From Desulfobacteraceae bacterium (lineage in GTDB: Bacteria; Desulfobacterota; DSM-4660; Desulfatiglandales; Desulfatiglandaceae), in NCBI GenBank assembly GCA_030611815.1, contig JAUWPC010000089.1, forward strand, positions 1 to 11,051: a stretch of 11,051 nucleotides of DNA. The letters are read 5' to 3'. The position numbers and the translations under genes are program-made. Within the stretch, counting starts at the first letter, position 1, and each line of letters starts with the position of its first letter. This document shows positions 1 to 5,810 of this stretch, piece by piece. The notes under the pieces were generated by a model, which searched no databases, had not been told where the DNA came from, and was given only the letters and a program-made list of their open reading frames with translations.

Positions 1-7
1 TGGTCTC

Positions 8-1333
8 ATGTTTGAAAGTTTATCAGAAAAACTTAATCGCACATTCAAGAAGTTAACGGGACGGGGAAGGCTAACTGAGGCAAACGTTCAGGACGCTTTA
101 AAAGAGGTGCGTTTAGCCCTTTTGGAAGCGGATGTCAACTACAAGGTCGTAAAAAAGCTGGTTTCGGACATTCGTGAGCGCGCAGTGGGGCAGGATGTGC
201 TTGAAAGTCTGACCCCGGGCCAGCAGATCATAAAGATTGTCAATGAAGAGCTGACCCGTTTAATGGGTGAAGCCCTGGTGGGGCTTGAGCTTGTGGGGAG
301 AACCCCGCACTCATTGATGTTAGTAGGGTTGCAGGGGTCGGGCAAGACCACTACAGCCGCCAAACTGGCCAGATATCTCCGGAAGCAGGGGAGGCATCCT
401 TACCTTGTTCCTGCGGATATCTACAGGCCTGCCGCAGTAGACCAGCTCAAGAAATTAGGCTTACAGATTGATGTGCCGGTTCATCCCACCGATACGTCTC
501 AAAAGCCGGATAAGATATGCTTAGAGGCATTGTCAATGGCTGGAAGGGAAGGGGCCGATCTCCTGATTATTGATACTGCCGGGCGTCTTCATATTGATGA
601 GGCCATGATGGCAGAACTGGTGACGATCAAGGCCAAGATCAATCCCTGTGAAATTCTTTTGGTTGCTGATGCCATGACCGGGCAGGATGCGGTTAATGTG
701 GCAAAACATTTTGATGAAGCCCTGGATATATCTGGGGTAATTCTCTCAAAAATGGAAGGGGATGCCAGGGGTGGGGCAGCCTTATCCATCAAGGCGATCA
801 CCGGCAAACCGATCAAATTTGTTGGAGTTGGAGAAAAGATCAATGCCTTAGAGCCTTTCCATCCTGACAGGATGGCCTCTAAAATCTTAGGCATGGGAGA
901 TGTCCTCTCTCTTATCGAAAAGGCGCAGGACGAATTTGATGAAAATGAAGCCAAGAAATTAGAAAAGAAGCTCAGACGAAACGAGTTTGATCTGGAGGAT
1001 TTCAGGTCCCAGTTGAAACAGGTCAAAAAACTCGGCTCACTTGAAGATATCCTGGGTATGATACCAGGGATGGGCAAACTCAAAAAGCTGGGAAACCTTA
1101 AGCCGGATGAAAACGAACTGGTCAAGGTGGAGGCTATTATCAACTCCATGACTGCGGGGGAAAGGCGCAGGCACAAGATCATTAACGGGAGCAGAAGACG
1201 GAGAATCGCAAGGGGAAGCGGGACTACAGTGCAGGACGTGAACCGACTCCTGAAGAATTTTGTTCAGACGAAAAAGATGATGGAACGCTTTACCAAAAAG
1301 GGCGGTTTGGATATGCAATCATTTTTTGGTTAA
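8..1333 (+). CDS. ffh: Signal recognition particle GTPase Ffh (SRP54)
   Basis: This is the protein subunit of the signal recognition particle. It binds 4.5S RNA and signal sequences of nascent membrane proteins, and docks with FtsY at the inner membrane. The 441 residues are full length. The N domain spans about 1-90. The G domain spans about 91-295, with the P-loop GLQGSGKT at 107-114, DTAGR at 189-193 and the DARGG loop at 252-256. The M domain spans about 300-441, with the flexible GMIPGM loop at 350-355 and the basic RNA-binding helix-turn-helix GSRRRRIARGSG at 394-405. The start is chosen because MFESLSEKL is the usual Ffh N-terminus, although only seven bases lie upstream in the window. 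One oddity is that the guanine-specificity motif, normally TKxD before GDARGG, reads SKME (247-250). The C-terminal tail is short. Identification is secure. Confidence 0.98.
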   Translation: MFESLSEKLNRTFKKLTGRGRLTEANVQDALKEVRLALLEADVNYKVVKKLVSDIRERAVGQDVLESLTPGQQIIKIVNEELTRLMGEALVGLELVGRTPHSLMLVGLQGSGKTTTAAKLARYLRKQGRHPYLVPADIYRPAAVDQLKKLGLQIDVPVHPTDTSQKPDKICLEALSMAGREGADLLIIDTAGRLHIDEAMMAELVTIKAKINPCEILLVADAMTGQDAVNVAKHFDEALDISGVILSKMEGDARGGAALSIKAITGKPIKFVGVGEKINALEPFHPDRMASKILGMGDVLSLIEKAQDEFDENEAKKLEKKLRRNEFDLEDFRSQLKQVKKLGSLEDILGMIPGMGKLKKLGNLKPDENELVKVEAIINSMTAGERRRHKIINGSRRRRIARGSGTTVQDVNRLLKNFVQTKKMMERFTKKGGLDMQSFFG

Positions 1334-1340
1334 GGAATTA

Positions 1341-1550
1341 GTGTCTGGCCGAAAATTACGCCTTGGCGTGATTCAGGCACGATTTTGGACTTAAGAACTC
1401 ACACAAATTAGGACGAAATAACTGCCACATTTAAAATTTGTTTTTGGATTCGTACTCTTAATCGTACTCTTAATCATAATCGTTTTGAGTAAGATTACGA
1501 TTATGATTAAGATTATGAAATAGGGAAGAGTTATTTCGTTCAGGCACGAA
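1341..1550. repeat. Spacer with nested inverted repeats (ffh-rpsP)
   Basis: The 286-bp ffh-rpsP spacer is largely repeat structure. A perfect 15-bp inverted repeat, CTTAATCATAATCGT at 1469-1483 and its complement at 1497-1511, has a 13-base loop. Just before it, the 12-mer CGTACTCTTAAT occurs twice in tandem (1451-1474). Outside these lie imperfect terminal inverted repeats: GTGTCTGGCCGAAAA at 1341-1355 and ATTTCGTTCAGGCAC at 1533-1547. TTCAGGCACGA occurs at 1372-1382 and again at 1539-1549. A relative of the left end recurs before ssrA at 9490-9505. The arrangement resembles a small non-autonomous palindromic element. No coding potential is seen. It could also act as a terminator for ffh, but no T-run follows the stem. 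Confidence 0.7.
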
Positions 1551-1578
1551 TTAGTACACAATTCAAGTTGCATATAAA
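1551..1578 (+). promoter_or_regulatory. Weak candidate promoter upstream of rpsP
   Basis: A TATAAA hexamer at 1573-1578 matches the sigma-70 -10 box in five of six positions. It is preceded, with a 16-base spacer, by only a poor -35 (TTAGTA at 1551-1556). It lies about 40 bp before rpsP and downstream of the repeat element, so it could start the rpsP-rplS transcript. Support is weak because the -35 is poor and the region is AT-rich. Confidence 0.25.
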
Positions 1579-1619
1579 AACTGGGCTAAAGATTAAAGAA
1601 GAGGGGGTGATAAAATCAA

Positions 1620-1883
1620 ATGGCAGTTAGAATTCGAATGACAAGAATGGGTACGAAAAAGAGACCGTTTTATCGGTTGGTGGCAGCTGATTCGGAAGCG
1701 CCTCGGGATGGTAAATTTTTAGATATATTGGGATATTACGATCCAATGAAGGATCCCGCAGTGGTGAAAATTCACGAGGATAAGGTGAACTATTGGATCG
1801 AGCAAGGGGCACGCGTTTCGGAGGCAGTAAAGGCTATTTTAAAAAAAGAAGGAAAGATGCAATCCCATTCAGCGCCAAACTAA
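1620..1883 (+). CDS. rpsP: 30S ribosomal protein S16
   Basis: S16 binds 16S rRNA early and helps assemble the 30S body. The 87 residues match the family's usual 80-90. The N-terminus MAVRIRMTRMGTKKRPFYR is typical, followed by the family-like stretches DGKFLDILGYYDP (about 31-43) and the NYWIEQGARVSEAV segment (about 57-70). The start is ATG with a strong GAGGGGGTG ribosome binding site about ten bases upstream. It opens the conserved rpsP-khpA-rimM-trmD-rplS block; khpA follows after 37 bases. No anomaly is seen. Confidence 0.98.
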   Translation: MAVRIRMTRMGTKKRPFYRLVAADSEAPRDGKFLDILGYYDPMKDPAVVKIHEDKVNYWIEQGARVSEAVKAILKKEGKMQSHSAPN

Positions 1884-1920
1884 TGACGTTTCCATTTAAC
1901 CAAATGGGAGGTGAATCGAG

Positions 1921-2151
1921 ATGAAGGATTTGATTTCATACATTGCTAAAGCGCTAGTTGATAAGCCAGAGGAAGTGGCCGTCTCTGAAATTGAGGGAGA
2001 ACAGACATCTGTTATTGAGCTGAAAGTAGCTAAGGAAGATCTGGGAAAAGTCATAGGCAAGCAGGGTCGCACCGCACGGGCTATGAGGACAATTCTCAGT
2101 GCAGCCTCCACGAAAATCAGGAAACGATCGGTTCTGGAGATTATAGAATAG
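1921..2151 (+). CDS. khpA: KH-domain RNA-binding protein KhpA (YlqC type)
   Basis: This is a 76-residue single KH-domain protein, the length usual for the KhpA/YlqC family encoded between rpsP and rimM in many bacteria. The RNA-binding GXXG loop appears as GKQG within GKVIGKQGRTARAMRTIL (about 42-59). An N-terminal helix (DLISYIAKALVDKPE) and the EIEGEQTSVIELKVA strand pair precede it. In other bacteria KhpA pairs with KhpB/Jag and binds many RNAs; no partner is encoded here. The start is ATG with a very good GGGAGGTG site about eight bases upstream. The precise role in this organism is inferred only from family and position. Confidence 0.93.
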   Translation: MKDLISYIAKALVDKPEEVAVSEIEGEQTSVIELKVAKEDLGKVIGKQGRTARAMRTILSAASTKIRKRSVLEIIE

Positions 2152-2178
2152 AGTCGACCCATAAATGGCTATTTTCCG

Positions 2179-2195
2179 TCCCGCCATCGGCGGGA
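2179..2195. repeat. GC palindrome TCCCGCC-ATC-GGCGGGA between khpA and rimM
   Basis: This is a perfect 7-bp stem with a 3-base loop, 27 bases after the khpA stop. The same arms recur at 3641-3657 and 10968-10985. No T-run follows, so a classical intrinsic terminator is unlikely. It may be a dispersed palindromic repeat or an mRNA processing/stability element. Confidence 0.7.
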
Positions 2196-2234
2196 TCGTC
2201 TTCCTTGATCTTGCAAAAACTATCTCATTTATAG

Positions 2235-2786
2235 ATGGACACTATAATAGCCTTGAACTCCGGTTCATCGGATAAGTTGCTTGTTTTGGGAAAGGTAATC
2301 AGGCCTCACGGAATGGAAGGTCTTCTTCGTGTCTGGTCTTATGCACGTTCTGAGGCATCATTTATCGATGCTCAGGAGATTTACTTAGGGTCTGTTTCAG
2401 GCAAACTACACGGGTACCGGGTGCTGTCCGTTAGACCCCACAAAAACATCCTCTTGATGAACTTAGAGGGACTGAATTCCATCGATCAGGCAGAAGAATT
2501 CAGAGGCGCAGAGGTCTTGGCTAAATATGAGGCCATTACCCGCGAAGAGGGAGAGTACTTTTGGTGTGAACTTATCGGTCTCAAGGTCTTTTTAGACACA
2601 GGGGACTATTTAGGAGCCATCTCTCGGATCATACCTGCGGGAAGTAACGAAATCTATGTGGTGGGGGCTGGAGAGAAAGAGATCTTTGTCCCGGCCACGT
2701 ACGAGGTGGTTCAAGAGATCGATCTTGAAAAGGGAAAGATGACTATCTCAGCCATGGAGGGGTTGTTAGATTTGAATGAAGTTTGA
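2235..2786 (+). CDS. rimM: Ribosome maturation factor RimM
   Basis: RimM helps mature the 30S head by acting on S19 and 16S rRNA. The 183 residues include the N-terminal RimM barrel, LVLGKVIRPHGMEGLLRVWSY at about 16-36. A linker follows, then the C-terminal PRC barrel from about 105, with EYFWCELIGLKVF, GDYLGAISRI and EIFVPATYEVVQEID. The ATG at 2235 is the first possible start because an in-frame TAG immediately precedes it. No clear Shine-Dalgarno is visible, and the conserved core begins about 14 residues in, so a later TTG start is possible. The gene overlaps trmD by 11 bases, implying translational coupling. Confidence 0.95.
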   Translation: MDTIIALNSGSSDKLLVLGKVIRPHGMEGLLRVWSYARSEASFIDAQEIYLGSVSGKLHGYRVLSVRPHKNILLMNLEGLNSIDQAEEFRGAEVLAKYEAITREEGEYFWCELIGLKVFLDTGDYLGAISRIIPAGSNEIYVVGAGEKEIFVPATYEVVQEIDLEKGKMTISAMEGLLDLNEV

Positions 2787-3495
2787 TGTCCTCACCTTAT
2801 TCCCTGAAATGCTTACCGCCTACCTGCAACAAGGCGTCTTGGGGCGTGCGATAAAGAAGGGGTTGGTGGATGTTAACCTGATTAATATACGTGATTTTGC
2901 GAGAGGAACGCACAAGACCACCGATGACCGTCCTTACGGGGGCGGTGAAGGTATGGTCATGAAACCGGGCCCAATCTGTCGGGCCTTGAAATCGGTTGAC
3001 AGGGTAGATGGAAGGAGTCTTGTTATTCTTCTCTGTCCCCAGGGAAAACTGTTTGATCAATCGATTGCGTGGGAAATGTCCGGGTGGGATCAACTCATTC
3101 TTGTCTGTGGGCGTTACGAAGGGGTAGATGAGAGAATCAAGTTGACCTGTATCGATATGGAGCTGTCCATCGGTGATTATATCTTGAGCGGTGGGGAATT
3201 GGGTGCGATGGTCATTGTTGATGCAGTAAGTCGTCTGATTCCCGGGGTTCTCGGGGGTGAGAGATCCAATCTCGAAGACTCTTTTGAAGATGGCCTTCTG
3301 GAATACCCCCAGTACACCAGGCCAAGGGTGTTCCAGGACAAGCCGGTCCCTGAGATCCTCTTGTCAGGAAATCATGAAAAGATTCGAGTGTGGAGGAGAG
3401 AGGAATCCCTGAAGAGAACCTTAGAAAAAAGGCCAGACCTGCTCAAACAGGCAAAATTAACGCCTGAGGATAAGGCGATTTTGGCGGAATTATGA
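2776..3495 (+). CDS. trmD: tRNA (guanine-N1-)-methyltransferase TrmD
   Basis: TrmD methylates G37 at N1 in tRNAs with G36G37, using S-adenosylmethionine, and prevents +1 frameshifting. The 239 residues match the usual 230-250. The N-terminal SPOUT domain begins MKFDVLTLFPEML and carries RPYGGGEGMVMKPGP (about 53-67). The cofactor-binding trefoil knot is formed by LLCPQGKLFDQ, LVCGRYEGVDERI (about 111-123) and SIGDYILSGGELGAM (about 136-150). The C-terminal tRNA-binding domain includes EYPQYTRPRVF and the VWRREESL segment. The start ATG lies inside the end of rimM. The knot residues are intact. A near-perfect stem-loop follows the stop. Confidence 0.98.
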   Translation: MKFDVLTLFPEMLTAYLQQGVLGRAIKKGLVDVNLINIRDFARGTHKTTDDRPYGGGEGMVMKPGPICRALKSVDRVDGRSLVILLCPQGKLFDQSIAWEMSGWDQLILVCGRYEGVDERIKLTCIDMELSIGDYILSGGELGAMVIVDAVSRLIPGVLGGERSNLEDSFEDGLLEYPQYTRPRVFQDKPVPEILLSGNHEKIRVWRREESLKRTLEKRPDLLKQAKLTPEDKAILAEL

Positions 3496-3498
3496 TGC

Positions 3499-3524
3499 CC
3501 ATGTAAAAAGTCCTTTTTACATGG
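3499..3524. terminator. 12-bp perfect palindrome after trmD, possible terminator
   Basis: CCATGTAAAAAG at 3499-3510 is followed after TC by its exact reverse complement at 3513-3524, four bases past the trmD stop. The stem is AT-rich and no T-run follows it, so it is not a standard intrinsic terminator. The T5 within the right arm could give weak termination or RNA 3'-end protection. Confidence 0.35.
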
Positions 3525-3560
3525 ATTTAGGGATTCAGGGATTCAGGAATTTAGGAATTA
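3523..3560. repeat. 8-bp-period tandem repeat (GGATTCAG) after trmD
   Basis: Four to five imperfect 8-base units run back to back: GGATTTAG, GGATTCAG, GGATTCAG, GAATTTAG, then GAATTA. They directly follow the palindrome at 3499-3524. The rest of the 210-bp spacer to the next gene is AT-rich and holds the palindrome at 3641-3657. No gene is seen. Confidence 0.7.
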
Positions 3561-3640
3561 AAATCAACAAAATTTCTGAATTCTACGAGTGTCCAATTTT
3601 TAGGTAAACAACACATAAACAAGCAATCACAACCACTTAA

Positions 3641-3657
3641 TCCCGCCTTGGGCGGGA
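3641..3657. repeat. GC palindrome TCCCGCC-TTG-GGCGGGA
   Basis: This is the second copy of the 7-bp-arm palindrome found at 2179-2195, with a different loop (TTG). It stands in AT-rich spacer about 50 bases before the next gene and has no T-run. Confidence 0.7.
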
Positions 3658-3693
3658 CTCAACTACTTGACCACTTAACGAGGTCTGATATAA

Positions 3694-3708
3694 GGGGGCG
3701 TAACTTTG
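3694..3708 (+). promoter_or_regulatory. Ribosome binding site that decides a TTG start
   Basis: GGGGG at 3694-3698 lies seven bases before a TTG at 3706. The next in-frame candidate, ATG at 3718, would be nineteen bases away, too far. The spacing favours TTG. Confidence 0.6.
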
Positions 3709-4263
3709 CGTCTCTACATGGGGCTGATTCATTTTCCTGTTTACAACAAGAATTATGAGAGGATAGCCTCGGCCATAACTACATTAGACATCCATGATTT
3801 GGCCAGACTGGCTAAGACTTATGGCGTCAAAAGGCTTTTCATTGTCACACCTTTAGATGACCAGCAGAACCTAACAAGGCGTATTTTAAGACACTGGATC
3901 GATGGTTATGGCGGCCAATACAACCGGCACAGGAAAGAGGCCCTTGAACTTGTCTGTGTCGTTCCGGACCTCGAGCGGGCAGTAGACGGAATTAAAGAAA
4001 CAGAGGGAGAAGCCCCTCTAATAATTGCTACAGATGCGTCAAATCAAAAAGATCGTTCCATGTCTTACGAAAAGGCAAGGGGCATTATTCAAGAGGACAA
4101 GGCCGTTATGCTGTTATTTGGGACAGCATGGGGTCTCCACGAAGAGGTTATGAGAAAGACCGATAGTATATTAGACCCTGTTTCAGGCAAAACGGGTTAT
4201 AATCACCTCTCTGTAAGGACCGCGGCAGCCATTATTTTAGATCGATTAGCAGGAGAGATATAG
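3706..4263 (+). CDS. SAM-dependent RNA methyltransferase, TM1570 type (second SPOUT enzyme)
   Basis: The 185-residue protein resembles Thermotoga TM1570, the prototype of a SAM-dependent RNA methyltransferase family (Pfam Methyltrn_RNA_4) often encoded between trmD and rplS. Visible family-like segments are GLIHFPVYNKN (6-16), ITTLDIHDLARLAKTYGVKRLFIVTP (about 24-49), PLIIATDA, VMLLFGTAWGLHEEV (about 143-157) and NHLSVRTAAAIILDRL at the C-terminus. The GTAWGL and NHLSVRTAAAI parts fit a SPOUT-type knot. The RNA target is unknown and is not claimed. The start is probably TTG at 3706, which has a well-spaced GGGGG site; ATG at 3718 would remove four residues. It ends nine bases before rplS, so the two are likely co-translated. 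Confidence 0.85.
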   Translation: MRLYMGLIHFPVYNKNYERIASAITTLDIHDLARLAKTYGVKRLFIVTPLDDQQNLTRRILRHWIDGYGGQYNRHRKEALELVCVVPDLERAVDGIKETEGEAPLIIATDASNQKDRSMSYEKARGIIQEDKAVMLLFGTAWGLHEEVMRKTDSILDPVSGKTGYNHLSVRTAAAIILDRLAGEI

Positions 4264-4272
4264 GAGAATGAT

Positions 4273-4617
4273 ATGAATGTCATAGAAGCGCTTGAAAAGG
4301 AACAGATGCGTGGCGATATCCCCGAATTCAGGCCGGGTGACACGGTCAAGGTACATGTCAAAATAAAAGAGGGAGAAAAAGAGAGAATCCAGATGTTTCA
4401 AGGAGTTGTTATCCGAAAGCGTAAAGGAAACACCGGCGCCACCTTTACGGTAAGAAAGGTCTCTTATGGTGTCGGGGTAGAAAGGATCTTTCCTCTTCAC
4501 TCGCCTATTATTGATAAAATCGAGATCATAACAAGGGGTAGGGTACGGAGGGCACGACTCTACTACCTGCGGAACCTGAGAGGAAAAGCCGCCAGAATCA
4601 AAGAACAGAGGTTCTGA
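4273..4617 (+). CDS. rplS: 50S ribosomal protein L19
   Basis: L19 lies at the 30S-50S interface. The 114 residues match the family length of about 115. The signature stretches are FRPGDTVKVHVKIKEGEKERIQ (about 17-38), FQGVVIRKRKGNTGATFTVRK (about 40-60), GVGVERIFPLHSPIIDKIE and the basic C-terminus RGRVRRARLYYLRNLRGKAARIKE. The ATG start has TAGGAG as ribosome binding site, overlapping the stop of the upstream methyltransferase. It closes the rpsP-rplS block in the order typical for many bacteria. No anomaly is seen. Confidence 0.98.
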   Translation: MNVIEALEKEQMRGDIPEFRPGDTVKVHVKIKEGEKERIQMFQGVVIRKRKGNTGATFTVRKVSYGVGVERIFPLHSPIIDKIEIITRGRVRRARLYYLRNLRGKAARIKEQRF

Positions 4618-4677
4618 TGTCAGGGCCTTCTGCCGGATTAAGAGAAGATCAGATATCAGCCCGAATGACAGGGGAAA

Positions 4678-5331
4678 GTGCGTCCTCCTGAAAATTTGCA
4701 CCTTTTCCCGGAAAGCGCCGGCCGCTTGACCGGTGATCCATTCTTTTATGAAGGATTGGCCCGCAGCGCAGGGTATCACTTGATTGCCGGCGTTGATGAG
4801 GCGGGGCGAGGCCCGTTGGCCGGGCCGGTTGTGGCTGCAGCAGTTATCTTTCCTCCTAATCCCGAGGTGCCAGGTGTCAGGGATTCAAAGATGATGACTG
4901 CAAGGGCAAGAGATGAGGCCTTTGTTGTTATCCATGGTGAGGCCTTAGCCACTGCTGTTGGTGTTGTTTCGCGTGAATATATTGATGAGTTCAATATCTT
5001 GAAGGCCTCTCTTGAGGCTATGGCACGCGCAGTGAAGGCCCTTGACCCAAGACCTGAAACCCTTCTTGTTGACGGCATCCACCCAGTTCCACTCTCCATA
5101 ACTCAGAAGTGTCTGAAAAAGGGCGATCAGATCAGTCGTAGCATCTCTGCTGCTTCTGTTATTGCCAAGGTGTATCGGGACAGGATCATGCGTTCTTACC
5201 ACAGGATGTACCCGGTCTATGGTTTTGATAAAAATAAGGGATACGGAACTCGTCAACACCTTGAAGCCCTGAAGCGGTATGGCCCATGCCCGGTTCACCG
5301 TTTGACCTTTAAAAGAGTAAGGCAGGATTGA
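4678..5331 (+). CDS. rnhB: Ribonuclease HII
   Basis: RNase HII cuts RNA in RNA-DNA hybrids and starts removal of single ribonucleotides from DNA. The 217 residues contain GVDEAGRGPLAGPV (38-51) and the four expected metal-binding acids D40, E41, D132 (LLVDG) and D150 (KKGD). They also contain RDSKMM, the SAASVIAKVYRD helix (157-168) and the YGFDKNKGYGT segment (181-191). The start is GTG with an AGGGGA site. This leaves about 37 residues before the first catalytic Asp, longer than in E. coli (15), so a later start is conceivable, although the YEGLARSAGY segment looks coded. Sixty bases separate it from rplS. The last codon and stop, GAT TGA, form the first unit of a heptamer array. Confidence 0.96.
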   Translation: MRPPENLHLFPESAGRLTGDPFFYEGLARSAGYHLIAGVDEAGRGPLAGPVVAAAVIFPPNPEVPGVRDSKMMTARARDEAFVVIHGEALATAVGVVSREYIDEFNILKASLEAMARAVKALDPRPETLLVDGIHPVPLSITQKCLKKGDQISRSISAASVIAKVYRDRIMRSYHRMYPVYGFDKNKGYGTRQHLEALKRYGPCPVHRLTFKRVRQD

Positions 5332-5360
5332 AGATTGGCGATTGACGATTGACGATTGTT
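5326..5360. repeat. Heptamer array GATTGNN x5 overlapping the rnhB stop
   Basis: Five contiguous 7-base units, all beginning GATTG, run from the last codon of rnhB (GAT TGA) into the spacer. The remaining bases up to yraN (5361-5429) show no other structure. The design resembles the short tandem heptanucleotide repeats (STRR) known from cyanobacteria, but relationship is not implied. Confidence 0.8.
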
Positions 5361-5429
5361 GGAGCAAAGCGGAAATCCCGTCTTTGTTAATACTGAAAGC
5401 GGGGAATATTGCGCGAGAGGCTATAAGTT

Positions 5430-5798
5430 GTGACAAGGGAAAGGCTTGAATTAGGGGATTTTGGTGAAGATCTGGCCTTTAAGAAGATTAAGCGCTTAGG
5501 GTATAAGAAGATCTTACGAAATTACCGCTGCCCTTTGGGCGAGGTGGATCTAATAGCAAAGGATGGCGATACCTTAGTGTTCATAGAGATAAAGACCAGG
5601 AAGGGAAGGTCTATCGGTTATGCTAAAGAGGCTGTAAATGCCAAGAAAAAGAGGCAACTCTCCAAGGTTGCCCTGGCCTACATGAAATCGAATAACTGCT
5701 GCGATATCAAGGCGAGGTTTGACGTGGTAGCTATCTGTCTGGGACGGGGTGAACCTGAAATCGAGGTGATAAAGAATGCCTTTGATCTGGCTTATTAG
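5430..5798 (+). CDS. yraN: YraN/UPF0102 family endonuclease-like protein
   Basis: This is a 122-residue member of the YraN (UPF0102) family, which has a PD-(D/E)xK nuclease-like fold and is often encoded beside rnhB or rsmI. The putative active-site pattern is intact: E38 and D40 in GEVD (37-40), then E53 and K55 in FIEIKTR (51-57). The N-terminal LGDFGEDLAF and the NYRCPLGEVDLIA segment are typical. The C-terminal RFDVVAICLG motif is also present. The start is GTG at 5430 with GAGAGG nine bases upstream. The cellular role is not established; a DNA repair or recombination function is only suggested by the fold. rsmI follows after 12 bases in the same frame. Confidence 0.92.
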   Translation: MTRERLELGDFGEDLAFKKIKRLGYKKILRNYRCPLGEVDLIAKDGDTLVFIEIKTRKGRSIGYAKEAVNAKKKRQLSKVALAYMKSNNCCDIKARFDVVAICLGRGEPEIEVIKNAFDLAY

Positions 5799-5810
5799 GC
5801 AGAACTTGCA

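Noticed and set aside
589..1182. 197-codon open frame on the minus strand inside ffh
   Set aside because: It lies wholly under a certain gene, its product is Ser/Leu-rich low complexity, and it has no recognisable domain.
4246..4779. 177-codon minus-strand frame over rplS and the start of rnhB
   Set aside because: It is antisense to L19 and the RNase HII start, with no family resemblance.
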